Positions 1 through 9,200 of a DNA stretch of 64,000 bases are shown here, piece by piece. How positions within the stretch are numbered: the first letter of the stretch is position 1; each line of letters begins with the position of its first letter. The stretch lies in contig CALVEG010000001.1 in NCBI GenBank assembly GCA_944326525.1, positions 310,001-374,000 of the forward strand, written 5' to 3'. The DNA is from Candidatus Gastranaerophilales bacterium. GTDB taxonomy: Bacteria; Cyanobacteriota; Vampirovibrionia; Gastranaerophilales; Gastranaerophilaceae. The notes under the pieces were generated by a model that worked only from the letters and a program-made list of their open reading frames with translations, searched no databases and was not told where the DNA came from. The position numbers and the translations under genes were made by a program.

Positions 1-841
<841 letters not shown>

Positions 842-875
842 TTAACACACTTCTTTCTTTCTTATTTATCAGACA

Positions 876-904
876 ATTTTAGCACAAAGAGAAAATGAAA
901 CAAA
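876..904 (-). promoter_or_regulatory. Candidate extended -10 promoter for ilvC
   Basis: On the minus strand TG-C-TAAAAT (876-884) forms an extended -10, with TTTGTT 17 bases upstream (899-904). The predicted start leaves a leader of about 28 bases before the ilvC ATG. Assigned by motif only. Confidence 0.45.
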
Positions 905-965
905 ATAATCTTTTTAATAAAGAGCTGCGGACTTTGTATTTATTATGTTTAATAGAATAAAGCTT

Positions 966-1955
966 TTAATTTGTTACGATTTTGCTATTTTCTCCAAATA
1001 AAAATACTTGAAGCGCATTTTCTGCTGTTTTTACAGGCTTGTAAAAGTTTTTGACAAGCATTATCTGGTTTTGTATTGGTTGGTAATTTTTGTTTTTTAA
1101 GTATTCACCAAGTTTTTCTGCTGTTTTTGTGTAATTTTTCTGCTTTACAAACGGATAAAAAACTGTTCTTCGGCGGCTAATTTCAGAAATTGCATAATTA
1201 AGAACATCATCATAAGAAATTTCGTAACCGTCGTTTGTAATAAAATCAATAATAAAATTAAGATTGTCACTTGTTGTAATAGAGATATATCCTATAATTC
1301 TTTTTTTACAATGATCTTCAATTACGTAACGGTTTTTATAAAATTGTGAATACCCTCCAAATATCGGATCTTCAAATTCCTGTTTAATCCTCTCCAAAGA
1401 TGGTTTGTAAATTGTTTCAATTTCCGAATTGTAGAGTTTGCAAACAGTTCTGGCATCCCCGTTGCAAAAATGCCTAAAGCCAAATGGTACATCTGGGTTT
1501 TTGTTGAAATCTTCTATTTTCCAGAGAGTTTCGCTTGCGCATTGTCTGAATCCGCAGCCTTCTGTAAATAATTTTAAAAGCTCATCGTGGCATTCGTCAA
1601 CCGAAACAATAAATGAAGTTGCACCTTTTGCAGAATACTTCGACGTTACAAAGTCAATAAGCTGTTTGCCTGAATCGTAAAAATTGTTTTGGAATACAAG
1701 TCGGGTAATGTTTATTTTGTAAGGGTTCCCAATTGTTGGTTCAATCGTTATAAGCCCAAGTATTTCTTTACCGTCAAGAAGTATGTAAGATTCTTTTAAA
1801 AATTTATATTTTAAAGGCAAAATTGAGCTTATAATCCCGAATGGTTCATTAAAAAAGGCTTTGTAGAAAAACTCACCCTCAGCTGAACCTAAATAAGAGA
1901 TCATTTTTTTTAACTTCGGATAGTCAAAACAATTTAACTTTCGGATACGTGTCAT
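966..1955 (-). CDS. Double GNAT-fold acetyltransferase-like protein
   Basis: 329 residues. The N-terminal half (about 1-145) reads like a GNAT domain: a strand with ILGLITIEP, then a helix and the VFQNNFYDSGKQLIDFVTSK region where acetyl-CoA would bind. The C-terminal half (about 160-310) repeats the pattern, with RIIGYISITTSDN followed by a helix. Many GNAT proteins are such tandem folds with only one active half. The substrate is unknown. There is no Shine-Dalgarno; a TATAAT lies at -12 to -7 from the ATG, so the mRNA is probably leaderless. It is divergent from the dehydrogenase pair at 2031. The fold call is a judgement from pattern, not a search. Confidence 0.6.
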   Translation of the reverse strand: MTRIRKLNCFDYPKLKKMISYLGSAEGEFFYKAFFNEPFGIISSILPLKYKFLKESYILLDGKEILGLITIEPTIGNPYKINITRLVFQNNFYDSGKQLIDFVTSKYSAKGATSFIVSVDECHDELLKLFTEGCGFRQCASETLWKIEDFNKNPDVPFGFRHFCNGDARTVCKLYNSEIETIYKPSLERIKQEFEDPIFGGYSQFYKNRYVIEDHCKKRIIGYISITTSDNLNFIIDFITNDGYEISYDDVLNYAISEISRRRTVFYPFVKQKNYTKTAEKLGEYLKNKNYQPIQNQIMLVKNFYKPVKTAENALQVFLFGENSKIVTN

Positions 1956-1961
1956 ATTATA

Positions 1962-1990
1962 ATTATATATTTTATTTTAATGTTTCGCAA
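1962..1990 (-). promoter_or_regulatory. Promoter for GNAT gene, leaderless type
   Basis: TTGCGA (minus strand, 1985-1990), 17-base spacer, TATAAT (1962-1967), ending six bases before the ATG at 1955. Transcription would begin at about the start codon. Confidence 0.6.
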
Positions 1991-1995
1991 GTTTG

Positions 1996-2004
1996 TGTTA
2001 AAAT
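1996..2004 (+). promoter_or_regulatory. Extended -10 for dehydrogenase pair
   Basis: TG-T-TAAAAT without a recognisable -35. It lies a few bases from the divergent GNAT promoter, so the two promoters sit back to back. The same nonamer occurs before purA. Confidence 0.4.
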
Positions 2005-2030
2005 TTTTGTATTGAGGGAGATGATTTAAA

Positions 2031-3041
2031 ATGCGAGCAGCTGTTATAAATGGCAATAAAATTACGGTAAAAAATGAGCAGAATTTAACGCTGGATCAGA
2101 AAAAGGGCGCAATTGTAAAAGTTTTAGGCTGTGGGCTTTGCGGTTCTGATATCGTTAAATTCAGAGAAAAAATTTCGCCTAATGGAACTGTTTTAGGACA
2201 TGAAATTGTAGCAAGAATTGTTGAGATTAATTCTGAAACTGATTTCAAATGCGGTGATACTATTGTAACTTCTCATCATATACCTTGCGGGAAGTGTGTT
2301 TTTTGCAGGTCGGGAAACGTTTCTATGTGCGAGCATTTCAAAAAAACGAACATTATTCCGGGCGGTTTCAGTGAATTTGTGTATTTGTCAGAAGAACATT
2401 TGAAAAATGTTGCGCATCTTCTGCCCGAAAATTTAAGCGAAATTGAAGGTTCTTTTTACGAACCTCTTGGATGTTGTGTAAGAGCTGTTCATAGAGCTGA
2501 TTTAAAGAAAAATTCAACTGTTCTTGTTGTTGGATTGGGTTCTATCGGTATTTTGATGGCTCAGGCTTTGAAGGCTCATGGTATGAATGTTATCGGATGT
2601 GATCTTATAGATGAAAGAGTCGATTTGCTAAAAAGTTTTGGAATTAAGTCCATAAATTCTTCGAATTTTGAAGATACAAAGAAGTATATATTTGAAAAAA
2701 CTGAAAATTACGGCGTTGATGCAGTGTTTATGACTTCAGGAGCTGATAAGGCGATAGAATTTGCACTTAAAATGGTCAGAAACGGCGGAAAAATCCTTGT
2801 TTTTGCAAGTACTCCTAAAAATTTCGGTTATGCAAATAATGAAATTTATTATAGAGAATTGACGGTTCTTGGAAGTTATTCTCCGGCTCCGTCGGATTTG
2901 AAAGAATCTCTTGAACTTTTAAAAAGCGGTCAAGTGAAAGTTAAAAATTTGTCAACTGTTTATGAATTTGATAAAATAGACGAGGCTTTTGGTGACACAA
3001 TTGCAAATAAAATTTTGAAAGCTTATATAAAAATTTCATAG
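2031..3041 (+). CDS. Zinc-dependent MDR alcohol/polyol dehydrogenase
   Basis: 336 residues, medium-chain dehydrogenase/reductase family, likely oxidising a secondary alcohol or polyol with NAD(P). Catalytic zinc ligands: Cys in GCGLCGSD (about residue 37), His-Glu in GHEIVARI (about 60), and a Glu in the FYEPLGCCVRA region. The structural zinc cluster is GKCVFCRSGNVSMC (about 86-97). The Rossmann segment VVGLGSIGILMAQ follows at about 168. A good Shine-Dalgarno (GAGGGAG) precedes the ATG. It lies 38 bases before a second MDR gene, so the two are probably co-transcribed. Sorbitol, threonine or alcohol dehydrogenase activity cannot be told apart from sequence. Confidence 0.85.
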   Translation: MRAAVINGNKITVKNEQNLTLDQKKGAIVKVLGCGLCGSDIVKFREKISPNGTVLGHEIVARIVEINSETDFKCGDTIVTSHHIPCGKCVFCRSGNVSMCEHFKKTNIIPGGFSEFVYLSEEHLKNVAHLLPENLSEIEGSFYEPLGCCVRAVHRADLKKNSTVLVVGLGSIGILMAQALKAHGMNVIGCDLIDERVDLLKSFGIKSINSSNFEDTKKYIFEKTENYGVDAVFMTSGADKAIEFALKMVRNGGKILVFASTPKNFGYANNEIYYRELTVLGSYSPAPSDLKESLELLKSGQVKVKNLSTVYEFDKIDEAFGDTIANKILKAYIKIS

Positions 3042-3079
3042 TAAAAAGGCATAAACGCCCTAGATGACGAGGAAACAAG

Positions 3080-4126
3080 ATGAAGTCAATACAATATTAC
3101 GGTCCGCAGAATATAAAATATGAAGATGTTATGGTTAAACCGCCGGAAGAAGGTGAGATTGTTGTAAAAATAATGTCGGCTCTTACTTGCGGAACGGATG
3201 TCAAAACATATAGGAGAGGTCATCCTGTTTTAATAAAAAATATTCCTTCAGGATTTGGACATGAATTTTCAGGAATAGTTGAAAAAGTAGGTTTTGGAGT
3301 TACAAAATTTAAGCCCGGTGATAGGGTGGTTTGTGCAAATTCAGCTCCTTGCGGTAATTGTTTTTATTGCAGGCATAAAGAATATAATTTGTGTGAAAAT
3401 CTCGATTTGTTAAATGGTGCTTATGCTCAATTTATAACAGTTCCGGCAAGGATTGTTGAAAAAAATACTTACATTTTACCTGAGAATTTAAGTTTTGACA
3501 GAGCTGCGTTTTGTGAACCTTTGGCAAATGTTGTTCATGGGGTTGAAAGAACAGGAATTAAAGAGGGTGATACCGTCGGAATTATTGGAATAGGCCCAAT
3601 TGGGCTTATGTTTGCGCGTCTTGCAAAGCTTAAAGGTGCAAAGGTTATCGCTGCAGGCCGAAATCCTGTAAAATTGAAGTTGGCAGAAGAATTTGCTTAT
3701 GCTGATGAGGTTGTTGATTTGAATAGATATCCAAATCCTGAGAAGATATTTATGAGTTTTACAGAAGAAAGTAAAGGGCTTGATGTTGCGGTTGAGTGTG
3801 TCGGATTGCCTGAAATTTGGGAGAAAATTTTTACACTAGTTCGCCCGGGAGGAACAGTACACTTTTTTGGCGGCTGCAAATCCGGTTCTACCGTTACTTT
3901 TGATACTACCAAAATGCATTATGGTGATATTAGATTGATGAGTGTTTTTCATCATACGCCGGAGTATTTTAAGAAGGCACTTGATTATATTGCCTCTGGT
4001 GAGGTTGAAGTTGAAAAATTGATTACTAAAACTCTGGAACTTAAAGATGTTGAATATGCTATGCAGGAACATATTGCAGGCATGGCAGTCAAATTTTTGA
4101 TAAAACCTTGGGGAATTGAAAAATAA
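3080..4126 (+). CDS. Zinc-dependent MDR dehydrogenase, second of pair
   Basis: 348 residues, same superfamily as the preceding gene but clearly diverged, so not a recent duplication. Zinc sites: CGTDVK (catalytic Cys), GHEFSGIV (His-Glu), and the structural cluster CANSAPCGNCFYCRHKEYNLC. The Rossmann motif is GIGPIGLMFARL (about residues 171-182). The ribosome site is GAGGAAACAAG before the ATG at 3080. The operon ends at the hairpin terminator at 4141. The pair may act on successive steps or related substrates; nothing nearby names the pathway. Confidence 0.85.
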   Translation: MKSIQYYGPQNIKYEDVMVKPPEEGEIVVKIMSALTCGTDVKTYRRGHPVLIKNIPSGFGHEFSGIVEKVGFGVTKFKPGDRVVCANSAPCGNCFYCRHKEYNLCENLDLLNGAYAQFITVPARIVEKNTYILPENLSFDRAAFCEPLANVVHGVERTGIKEGDTVGIIGIGPIGLMFARLAKLKGAKVIAAGRNPVKLKLAEEFAYADEVVDLNRYPNPEKIFMSFTEESKGLDVAVECVGLPEIWEKIFTLVRPGGTVHFFGGCKSGSTVTFDTTKMHYGDIRLMSVFHHTPEYFKKALDYIASGEVEVEKLITKTLELKDVEYAMQEHIAGMAVKFLIKPWGIEK

Positions 4127-4140
4127 TTTTTGTAAATATA

Positions 4141-4173
4141 AAAAGACTGAGATTTGATTTTCTCAGTCTTTTT
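4141..4173 (+). terminator. Intrinsic terminator after dehydrogenase pair
   Basis: Perfect stem GACTGAGA / TCTCAGTC with an 8-base loop, flanked by A-rich and T-rich tracts. It can act in both directions and would also end the minus-strand small gene at 4211-4366. Confidence 0.85.
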
Positions 4174-4210
4174 AAGCTCTCAACTTCTTTAAATCTTGCT
4201 GCAAACACAC

Positions 4211-4366
4211 TTACTTAATAACAGCAAGTTTTGGCCTTATGCCGGATTCCATATTGATGTTTCTGGCATTAGCCACCGCCATAGAACGGCGTTTTCTCGC
4301 TCCTCTTAATATGTATTCAACACTGCCGCTAACATTACACGCAGGTTTTACTATCTTTTTGAGCAT
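4211..4366 (-). CDS. Small basic protein, unrecognised (51 aa)
   Basis: 51 residues starting MLKKIVKPACNVSGSVEY. It is rich in Arg/Lys (RGARKRRS) and has no membrane segment. I chose the ATG at 4366 because GGAG lies ten bases upstream (complement of 4377-4380); an ATG ten codons earlier has no ribosome site. A shared terminator follows at 4141. No family is recognised. Its reality rests on the ribosome site, isolated position and terminator only. Confidence 0.45.
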   Translation of the reverse strand: MLKKIVKPACNVSGSVEYILRGARKRRSMAVANARNINMESGIRPKLAVIK

Positions 4367-4478
4367 ATGTTTAATTCTCCAATTGTCTTTTAACACTTTT
4401 GTTATCGACAGGCTTTTGGTAAAACTTTAAAAATTTTGCGGAATTCGTTAACATTGTTTAACATATTTTAGAGGAATA

Positions 4479-4496
4479 TTTTTTTTTGGGGGGGGG
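4479..4496. repeat. T9-G9 homopolymer junction
   Basis: Nine T followed by nine G in the 248-base gap between the small gene at 4211 and rpmA. The rest of that gap holds only the rpmA terminator and no open frame I would support. Long G runs are unusual in such AT-rich DNA. Confidence 0.9.
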
Positions 4497-4586
4497 ATTT
4501 TGCTAGGCTTAAGTTTTTATATTGTGTGTGCGTTATTTGATGTCCAAAAATAATTGTTTAATGTATTCAAGAAGCTTACAAGTAAA

Positions 4587-4620
4587 AAAGAACCTCCACT
4601 TGAAAAATGGAGGTTCTTTT
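4587..4620 (-). terminator. Intrinsic terminator after rpmA
   Basis: Stem AAAGAACCTCCA / TGGAGGTTCTTT with a 9-base loop. On the minus strand the stem is followed by a U tract. It ends the rplU-rpmA transcript. Confidence 0.9.
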
Positions 4621-4644
4621 AAATATTTTCATATTTTGTTGATT

Positions 4645-4899
4645 CTACACAGCGTAAACGCTAACTTGTTTTCTGTCACGTCTGTGCGCTTCGAATTTTA
4701 CCTGACCGTCGATCAATGCAAATAAAGTATCATCTGAACCGATGCCTACATTGTTGCCAGGGTGGATTTTTGTTCCGCGTTGACGAACAAGAATATTGCC
4801 GGCTTTAACAACTTCGCCGCCGAATTTCTTAACGCCGAGTCGCTTCGCTTCTGAGTCACGTCCGTTACGGGTAGATCCCATACCTTTTTTATGTGCCAT
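4645..4899 (-). CDS. rpmA: 50S ribosomal protein L27
   Basis: 84 residues, full length. The N-terminal tail [16 protein letters not shown], which reaches the peptidyl-transferase centre, is intact. It starts directly with the mature form, so there is none of the N-terminal extension that Firmicutes cleave. Core motifs [10 protein letters not shown] and QRGTKIHPG are present. It follows rplU by 83 bases. A small dyad (CGTACT/AGTACG, about 4920-4938) lies in that gap. Confidence 0.98.
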   Translation of the reverse strand: MAHKKGMGSTRNGRDSEAKRLGVKKFGGEVVKAGNILVRQRGTKIHPGNNVGIGSDDTLFALIDGQVKFEAHRRDRKQVSVYAV

Positions 4900-4982
4900 A
4901 ATTATATCTCCTATTAGTTCGTACTATTTTAAGTACGATTGTTGTATCACTTTGTGCCGTTTTGGCGTCGTTTTTCGGGGAA

Positions 4983-5333
4983 TTAAGCTTCTTCAGTTGT
5001 TTCTGCTGCTTTTTTCTGAGCTGAAGTTCTGATTTTGTTAATCATTACTCTTGTGAAGCCTTGTCTGTGTCCCTGTTTTTTTCTGTAACCTTTTTTAGGT
5101 CTTTGTTTGAAAACGATAATTTTCTTAGCTTTGTCTTCCTTAACAACAGTTCCTTCTACTGAAGCGCCTGCTACATAAGGCTGACCTACTTTTGATTTTT
5201 TACCGTTTACTATCATAACGATGTTGTCAAAAACAACTTTTGAATCAGCTTCCTGATTAAGAAGTTCGATATCTACATAACGACCTTCTTCTACTTGGTA
5301 CTGTTTTCCGCCTGTTTCTACAATTGCGTACAT
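4983..5333 (-). CDS. rplU: 50S ribosomal protein L21
   Basis: 116 residues from [17 protein letters not shown] to an Ala/Glu-rich tail. An upstream ATG at 5399 in the same frame was rejected: AAAGGA lies seven bases before the ATG at 5333 and the family starts there. Typical motifs are GGKQY near the N-terminus and [15 protein letters not shown] near the C-terminus, the rRNA-contacting loop. First gene of rplU-rpmA, with a near-consensus promoter upstream. Confidence 0.97.
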   Translation of the reverse strand: MYAIVETGGKQYQVEEGRYVDIELLNQEADSKVVFDNIVMIVNGKKSKVGQPYVAGASVEGTVVKEDKAKKIIVFKQRPKKGYRKKQGHRQGFTRVMINKIRTSAQKKAAETTEEA

Positions 5334-5420
5334 TTGTTTGTCCTTTCTAATTGAGGTTTCGTAACCCTTACTGCATACGGCTAGTCGGGGTTTTGTCAAC
5401 GATTTACCTATAATACACGT
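5334..5420 (-). promoter_or_regulatory. Structured rplU leader, possible L21 autoregulation
   Basis: The predicted leader is about 87 bases and contains AACCCCGACTAGCC...AAGGGTT, able to fold as a stem. Several bacteria have L21-binding leaders before rplU. I see a compatible hairpin but cannot confirm a match to the known L21 leader consensus. Confidence 0.35.
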
Positions 5421-5426
5421 ATAGTT

Positions 5427-5455
5427 ATTATCAGATACTAAAAGCCTATTGTCAA
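5427..5455 (-). promoter_or_regulatory. Strong sigma70-type promoter for rplU-rpmA
   Basis: TTGACA (minus strand, 5450-5455), 17-base spacer, GATAAT (5427-5432). Confidence 0.8.
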
Positions 5456-5502
5456 GCAGTATTAATATTTATTAACTTTTTACTCATCTTTTTTGTTTGA
5501 AG

Positions 5503-5508
5503 TAAAAT
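5503..5508 (+). promoter_or_regulatory. -10 hexamer directly before murF
   Basis: TAAAAT ends seven bases before the murF ATG at 5516, and no Shine-Dalgarno is present. The -35 is poor (TTACTC at 5480-5485). Confidence 0.45.
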
Positions 5509-5515
5509 TATATGT

Positions 5516-6871
5516 ATGAAGTTTAATGAGAAAGAAATTATTTCCGCTTGTTCTGCGGAAGTGCTAAAAAATTGGGACGAAAATCTTTTATTTGAGATTT
5601 CGACTGACACAAGAACAATAAAAGAGGGACAGATATATTTACCGTTAAAGGGCGAAACTTTTGACGGTGAAAAATTTATTCCTCAGGCTTTGGAAAAGGG
5701 CGCTGTCGGGTATTTTACGACTGGCAGTGAGATTTTTGAAGGTGCCGAATTTGTTTTTAAGGTGGAAAACACTTTGACAGCCTATCTGGAATTGGCAAGG
5801 TTTGTAAGGCGCAAATATTCTCCCAAAACCGTTGCTATTACAGGAAGTTCAGGCAAAACTACAACTAAAGAAATGGTTTATGCGGTTTTAAGTGAAAAAT
5901 TTAATACGCAAAAAACTTTATCAAACCATAATAATGAAATAGGGTTGTGTCAGACAATATTAGGAATTAATGAGAATACTCAGGCTCTTATTGTAGAAAT
6001 GGGCATGAGAGGGTTAGGCGAAATTGAGCTGCTTTCAAAGTTTGCAGAGCCTGATTTTGCGATTATTACAAACGCAGGATCTGCTCATTTGGGCAGGCTT
6101 GGAAGCCTTGATAATATTGCAAAAGCTAAGTCTGAAATCGTAAATCATTTAAATATAAATGGAGCATTGATTGCAAATAATAACCCCCGCTTGCATAAGT
6201 TTACCGAAAATTACAAAGGGGAAAAGGTTTGGTTTTCAATTAATGATGTCGAAATACTTCAGCAAAGACAAGGTTATTCAAAATATTTATATAAAGGTCA
6301 AGAATACGAGCTTAATGTTGAAGGGGCTTATAATATAGAAAATTCTCTTTCGGCAATAGAAGTTGCTTTAAAAATGGGAATGTCTTATGAAGAAATTAAG
6401 TCAGGACTTTTGGCATACCACCCGATTGAAAAAAGATGGGAGTCGGAATTAATCGGTGGATTCAGTGTAATAAATGACAGTTACAATGCAAACCCTGAGT
6501 CGATGAAGGCATCAGTTTCGACGTTCTTATCATTGTACAAAAATCCTGTCGTAATTCTTGGAAATATGGGAGAGCTTGGCGGACAAGAAGAAGACTTGCA
6601 CAGTGAAGTCGGAAAGTTTTTGGCAGATGAAATTTCAAAAAATCTTGTGTTAAAAGATGTTAAAATTTTAACAGTTGGTGATTTAGCCGAAAAAATTGGT
6701 GAAAGTCTTGAACAGCAAGGAGTTTTTGTAAGAAATTTTGCAAACAATCTTGATGTGGCGCGTTACGTCCTTGAGAATATTAAGGATGGAAGTACAATAT
6801 TCTTGAAAGCGTCAAGAGCAATGAAGTTTGAAGAAATAATTGGATATTTAAGGGAGAATAAGAAATCATGA
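5516..6871 (+). CDS. murF: UDP-MurNAc-tripeptide--D-alanyl-D-alanine ligase
   Basis: 451 residues. It adds D-Ala-D-Ala to UDP-MurNAc-tripeptide using ATP, the last cytosolic step of the peptidoglycan stem peptide. Mur ligase order is visible: an N-terminal UDP-binding domain (about 1-90), ATP loop AITGSSGKTTTKE (about 107-119), the central NHNNEIGLC segment, then NDSYNANPESM (about 322) and GNMGELGG of the C-terminal domain. It opens the run murF-mraY-murD-ftsW-murG and overlaps mraY by four bases (ATGA). No Shine-Dalgarno; probably leaderless. Confidence 0.96.
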   Translation: MKFNEKEIISACSAEVLKNWDENLLFEISTDTRTIKEGQIYLPLKGETFDGEKFIPQALEKGAVGYFTTGSEIFEGAEFVFKVENTLTAYLELARFVRRKYSPKTVAITGSSGKTTTKEMVYAVLSEKFNTQKTLSNHNNEIGLCQTILGINENTQALIVEMGMRGLGEIELLSKFAEPDFAIITNAGSAHLGRLGSLDNIAKAKSEIVNHLNINGALIANNNPRLHKFTENYKGEKVWFSINDVEILQQRQGYSKYLYKGQEYELNVEGAYNIENSLSAIEVALKMGMSYEEIKSGLLAYHPIEKRWESELIGGFSVINDSYNANPESMKASVSTFLSLYKNPVVILGNMGELGGQEEDLHSEVGKFLADEISKNLVLKDVKILTVGDLAEKIGESLEQQGVFVRNFANNLDVARYVLENIKDGSTIFLKASRAMKFEEIIGYLRENKKS

Positions 6872-7848
6872 TAATGGTAGCAGTGGCATTTTTGCTTGGA
6901 ATGATATTGTGCCTGTTATTTGGTGTTCCGTATATTTCTTTTTTGAAAAAGAAAATGATAGGGCAGTATGTGAAAGACGTTGCGCCGGAAGCACATCAGA
7001 AAAAAGAAGGTACTCCGACGACAGGCGGTGTGTTTATAATAATCGCGGCAATTATTGCTTCAGTTATTGCTCTGATGCTTGCTCAAAGGTTTTCAGAAGA
7101 AGTTTTTATAATTCTTATAACATTTATTTTTTATGCGTTTGCAGGATTTCAGGACGATTATCTCAAACTTAAAGGTAAGCATAATGACGGTTTAAGTGCA
7201 AAAGGGAAATTATTAAGACAGATTGCTATTGCACTATTGCCTACGGCATTTGTTATGATGACAAATAACGAAGGTACTTATTTTACAATAGGCAGTTTTG
7301 CCTTAGATTTAAAATGGTTATATCCTGTATTTTCTGTTTTTGTAATAACAGGGGCATCAAATGCTTACAATTTAACTGACGGTTTGGATGGGCTTGCTGC
7401 TTCGACAGGTGTTTTTGCATTTGCTGCGTGTGCTGTAATTCTTTTATTAAACGGACATCCGGGGGCTGCTATTATTGCAGCATCAATTGCAGGAGCATTA
7501 TTCGGATTTTTGAAATATAACAAACCAAAAGCTGAAGTTTTTATGGGGGATACTGGTTCTCTTGCTATCGGCGGTTTGCTCGGAACACTTGCTGTAATCG
7601 GTAAGTTTGAATTTCTTTTGATTTTTATTGGTGGAATTTTTGTTGTAGAAGCGCTTTCAGTTATTTTACAGGTTATGAGTTTTAAAACAACAGGAAAGAG
7701 AATCTTTAAAATGGCTCCGATTCACCATCATTTTGAGCTTTGCGGATGGAGTGAAAAAAGAATTGTTGTGACTTTTGCTCTTATCTCTGCTTTGTTGGGT
7801 GCGTTTGCTTTGACGTTGTTTTATTTGACTCTGAAAGGAATTATTTAA
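6868..7848 (+). CDS. mraY: Phospho-MurNAc-pentapeptide transferase
   Basis: 326 residues, polytopic inner-membrane enzyme that moves phospho-MurNAc-pentapeptide onto undecaprenyl phosphate to form lipid I. Motifs seen: HQKKEGTPTTGG near residue 48, FQDDYLKL with the catalytic Asp pair (about 96-103), ASNAYNLTDGLDGLA (about 168-182), and the cytosolic HHH loop APIHHHFELCGW near the C-terminus. About ten hydrophobic segments. It starts inside the murF stop (ATGA), implying translational coupling. Confidence 0.97.
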   Translation: MIMVAVAFLLGMILCLLFGVPYISFLKKKMIGQYVKDVAPEAHQKKEGTPTTGGVFIIIAAIIASVIALMLAQRFSEEVFIILITFIFYAFAGFQDDYLKLKGKHNDGLSAKGKLLRQIAIALLPTAFVMMTNNEGTYFTIGSFALDLKWLYPVFSVFVITGASNAYNLTDGLDGLAASTGVFAFAACAVILLLNGHPGAAIIAASIAGALFGFLKYNKPKAEVFMGDTGSLAIGGLLGTLAVIGKFEFLLIFIGGIFVVEALSVILQVMSFKTTGKRIFKMAPIHHHFELCGWSEKRIVVTFALISALLGAFALTLFYLTLKGII

Positions 7849-7850
7849 TT

Positions 7851-9200
7851 ATGAAAACAGGCTGGCATGAAAGAAAAGTTTTAGTTTTAGGGCTGTCAAA
7901 AAGTGGAATTTCTGCGGCTAAATATCTGAATAAACACGGGGCTGATGTTTATATTACAGAAAGCCGTGAAAGAAAGGATGAGGATAATAAAACTATTGCG
8001 GAATTAGAGCTTTTGGGAATTAACGTCGAGATGGGCGGTCATTCTGATGAATTTATAAAGGATTCTTATATAGCAGTGACAAGTCCCGGAATTCCGCCAG
8101 AGTCTGAAATTATGAAACGTCTGAAAGAGGAGAAGATTTCAGTAATATCAGAAATTGAGCTTGCATATACTCAGACACAAAAACCTTTTATTGCAATTAC
8201 AGGAACTAACGGTAAAACTACAACAACGGCTTTGGCTGCATACATTTTGAGTAAGGAATTTAAGGCTTATCCTTGCGGAAACTATGGGGTTCCGCCTTGT
8301 GATCTTCTGGATGGTGATGTCGAAATTTTTGTATGTGAAGTAAGTTCTTTCCAGCTTGAATACAGCAACGCTTTTCAGCCGCAAATTTCTATTTGGACTA
8401 ATTTTACACCTGATCACATAAGCTGGCATGGTTCTCTTGAAAATTACTTTAAAGCTAAAGCAAAAATCTTTAAAACGCCTCAGGAGCCTGCATTTTCTGT
8501 TTTAAATGCAAAGGATCCGAAGCTTTTGGAATTTTCAAAAGAATGTGACGGAACAGTATTTATTTTTGCAGGAGAGCTTGGTGACAATTGCTGTTATGAA
8601 AAAAATGATGCAATTTATTTTAAGCGTGACGGCAAAGAAGAGCATATAATTGATCTTAAAGATTGCCCGCTTATTGGTGAACATAACTATCAAAATGTAA
8701 TGTGTGCCGTTATTGCTGCAAAATTGGAAGGTGTTTCCAATGAAAATATAAAAGATGCGATTATGTCGTTTAAGGTGCCGGAACATAGGCTGGAAAAGTT
8801 TGCGCAAAAAGATGGGATTGAATTTTATAATGATTCAAAAGCTACAAATCCGGAGGCTTCTCTTGTTGCAATAAGATCTTTTAATAATGAAGATGTTGTT
8901 TTAATTGCTGGCGGAAGAGATAAAAATACGGATTTAAAAGAGTTTGATGAAGCTTGCAAAAAACACATTAAAACAATAATTTTGATAGGAGAAGCCGCTG
9001 ATAGGTTTGAAGAAAATTTGAAATCCGACGGATTTGAAAATATTATCAGAGAATCTTCGCTTCAAAGTGCAGTTGATAAGGCTGTCGAATTAAAACCGGA
9101 TGTTGTTTTGCTTTCACCTGCGTGCGCAAGTTTTGATATGTTCAGCGGATATGAGGAAAGAGGAAGGGTCTTTAAAGATTATGTCTTATCGAGATTATGA
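7851..9200 (+). CDS. murD: UDP-MurNAc-L-alanine--D-glutamate ligase
   Basis: 449 residues. Adds D-Glu to UDP-MurNAc-L-Ala in the cytosol. Seen: N-terminal Rossmann-like VLGLSKSGISAAKYL (about 12-26) for UDP-MurNAc, ATP loop TGTNGKTTTT (about 117), YNDSKATNPEAS (about 325-336) and AGGRDKNTDL in the C-terminal domain. Two bases after mraY; it overlaps the ftsW start by 20 bases. Confidence 0.96.
   Translation: MKTGWHERKVLVLGLSKSGISAAKYLNKHGADVYITESRERKDEDNKTIAELELLGINVEMGGHSDEFIKDSYIAVTSPGIPPESEIMKRLKEEKISVISEIELAYTQTQKPFIAITGTNGKTTTTALAAYILSKEFKAYPCGNYGVPPCDLLDGDVEIFVCEVSSFQLEYSNAFQPQISIWTNFTPDHISWHGSLENYFKAKAKIFKTPQEPAFSVLNAKDPKLLEFSKECDGTVFIFAGELGDNCCYEKNDAIYFKRDGKEEHIIDLKDCPLIGEHNYQNVMCAVIAAKLEGVSNENIKDAIMSFKVPEHRLEKFAQKDGIEFYNDSKATNPEASLVAIRSFNNEDVVLIAGGRDKNTDLKEFDEACKKHIKTIILIGEAADRFEENLKSDGFENIIRESSLQSAVDKAVELKPDVVLLSPACASFDMFSGYEERGRVFKDYVLSRL

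Noticed and set aside
9100-9180. Upstream start for ftsW
   Set aside because: Would add 27 residues read from within murD with no family support; the ATG at 9181 has a ribosome site.
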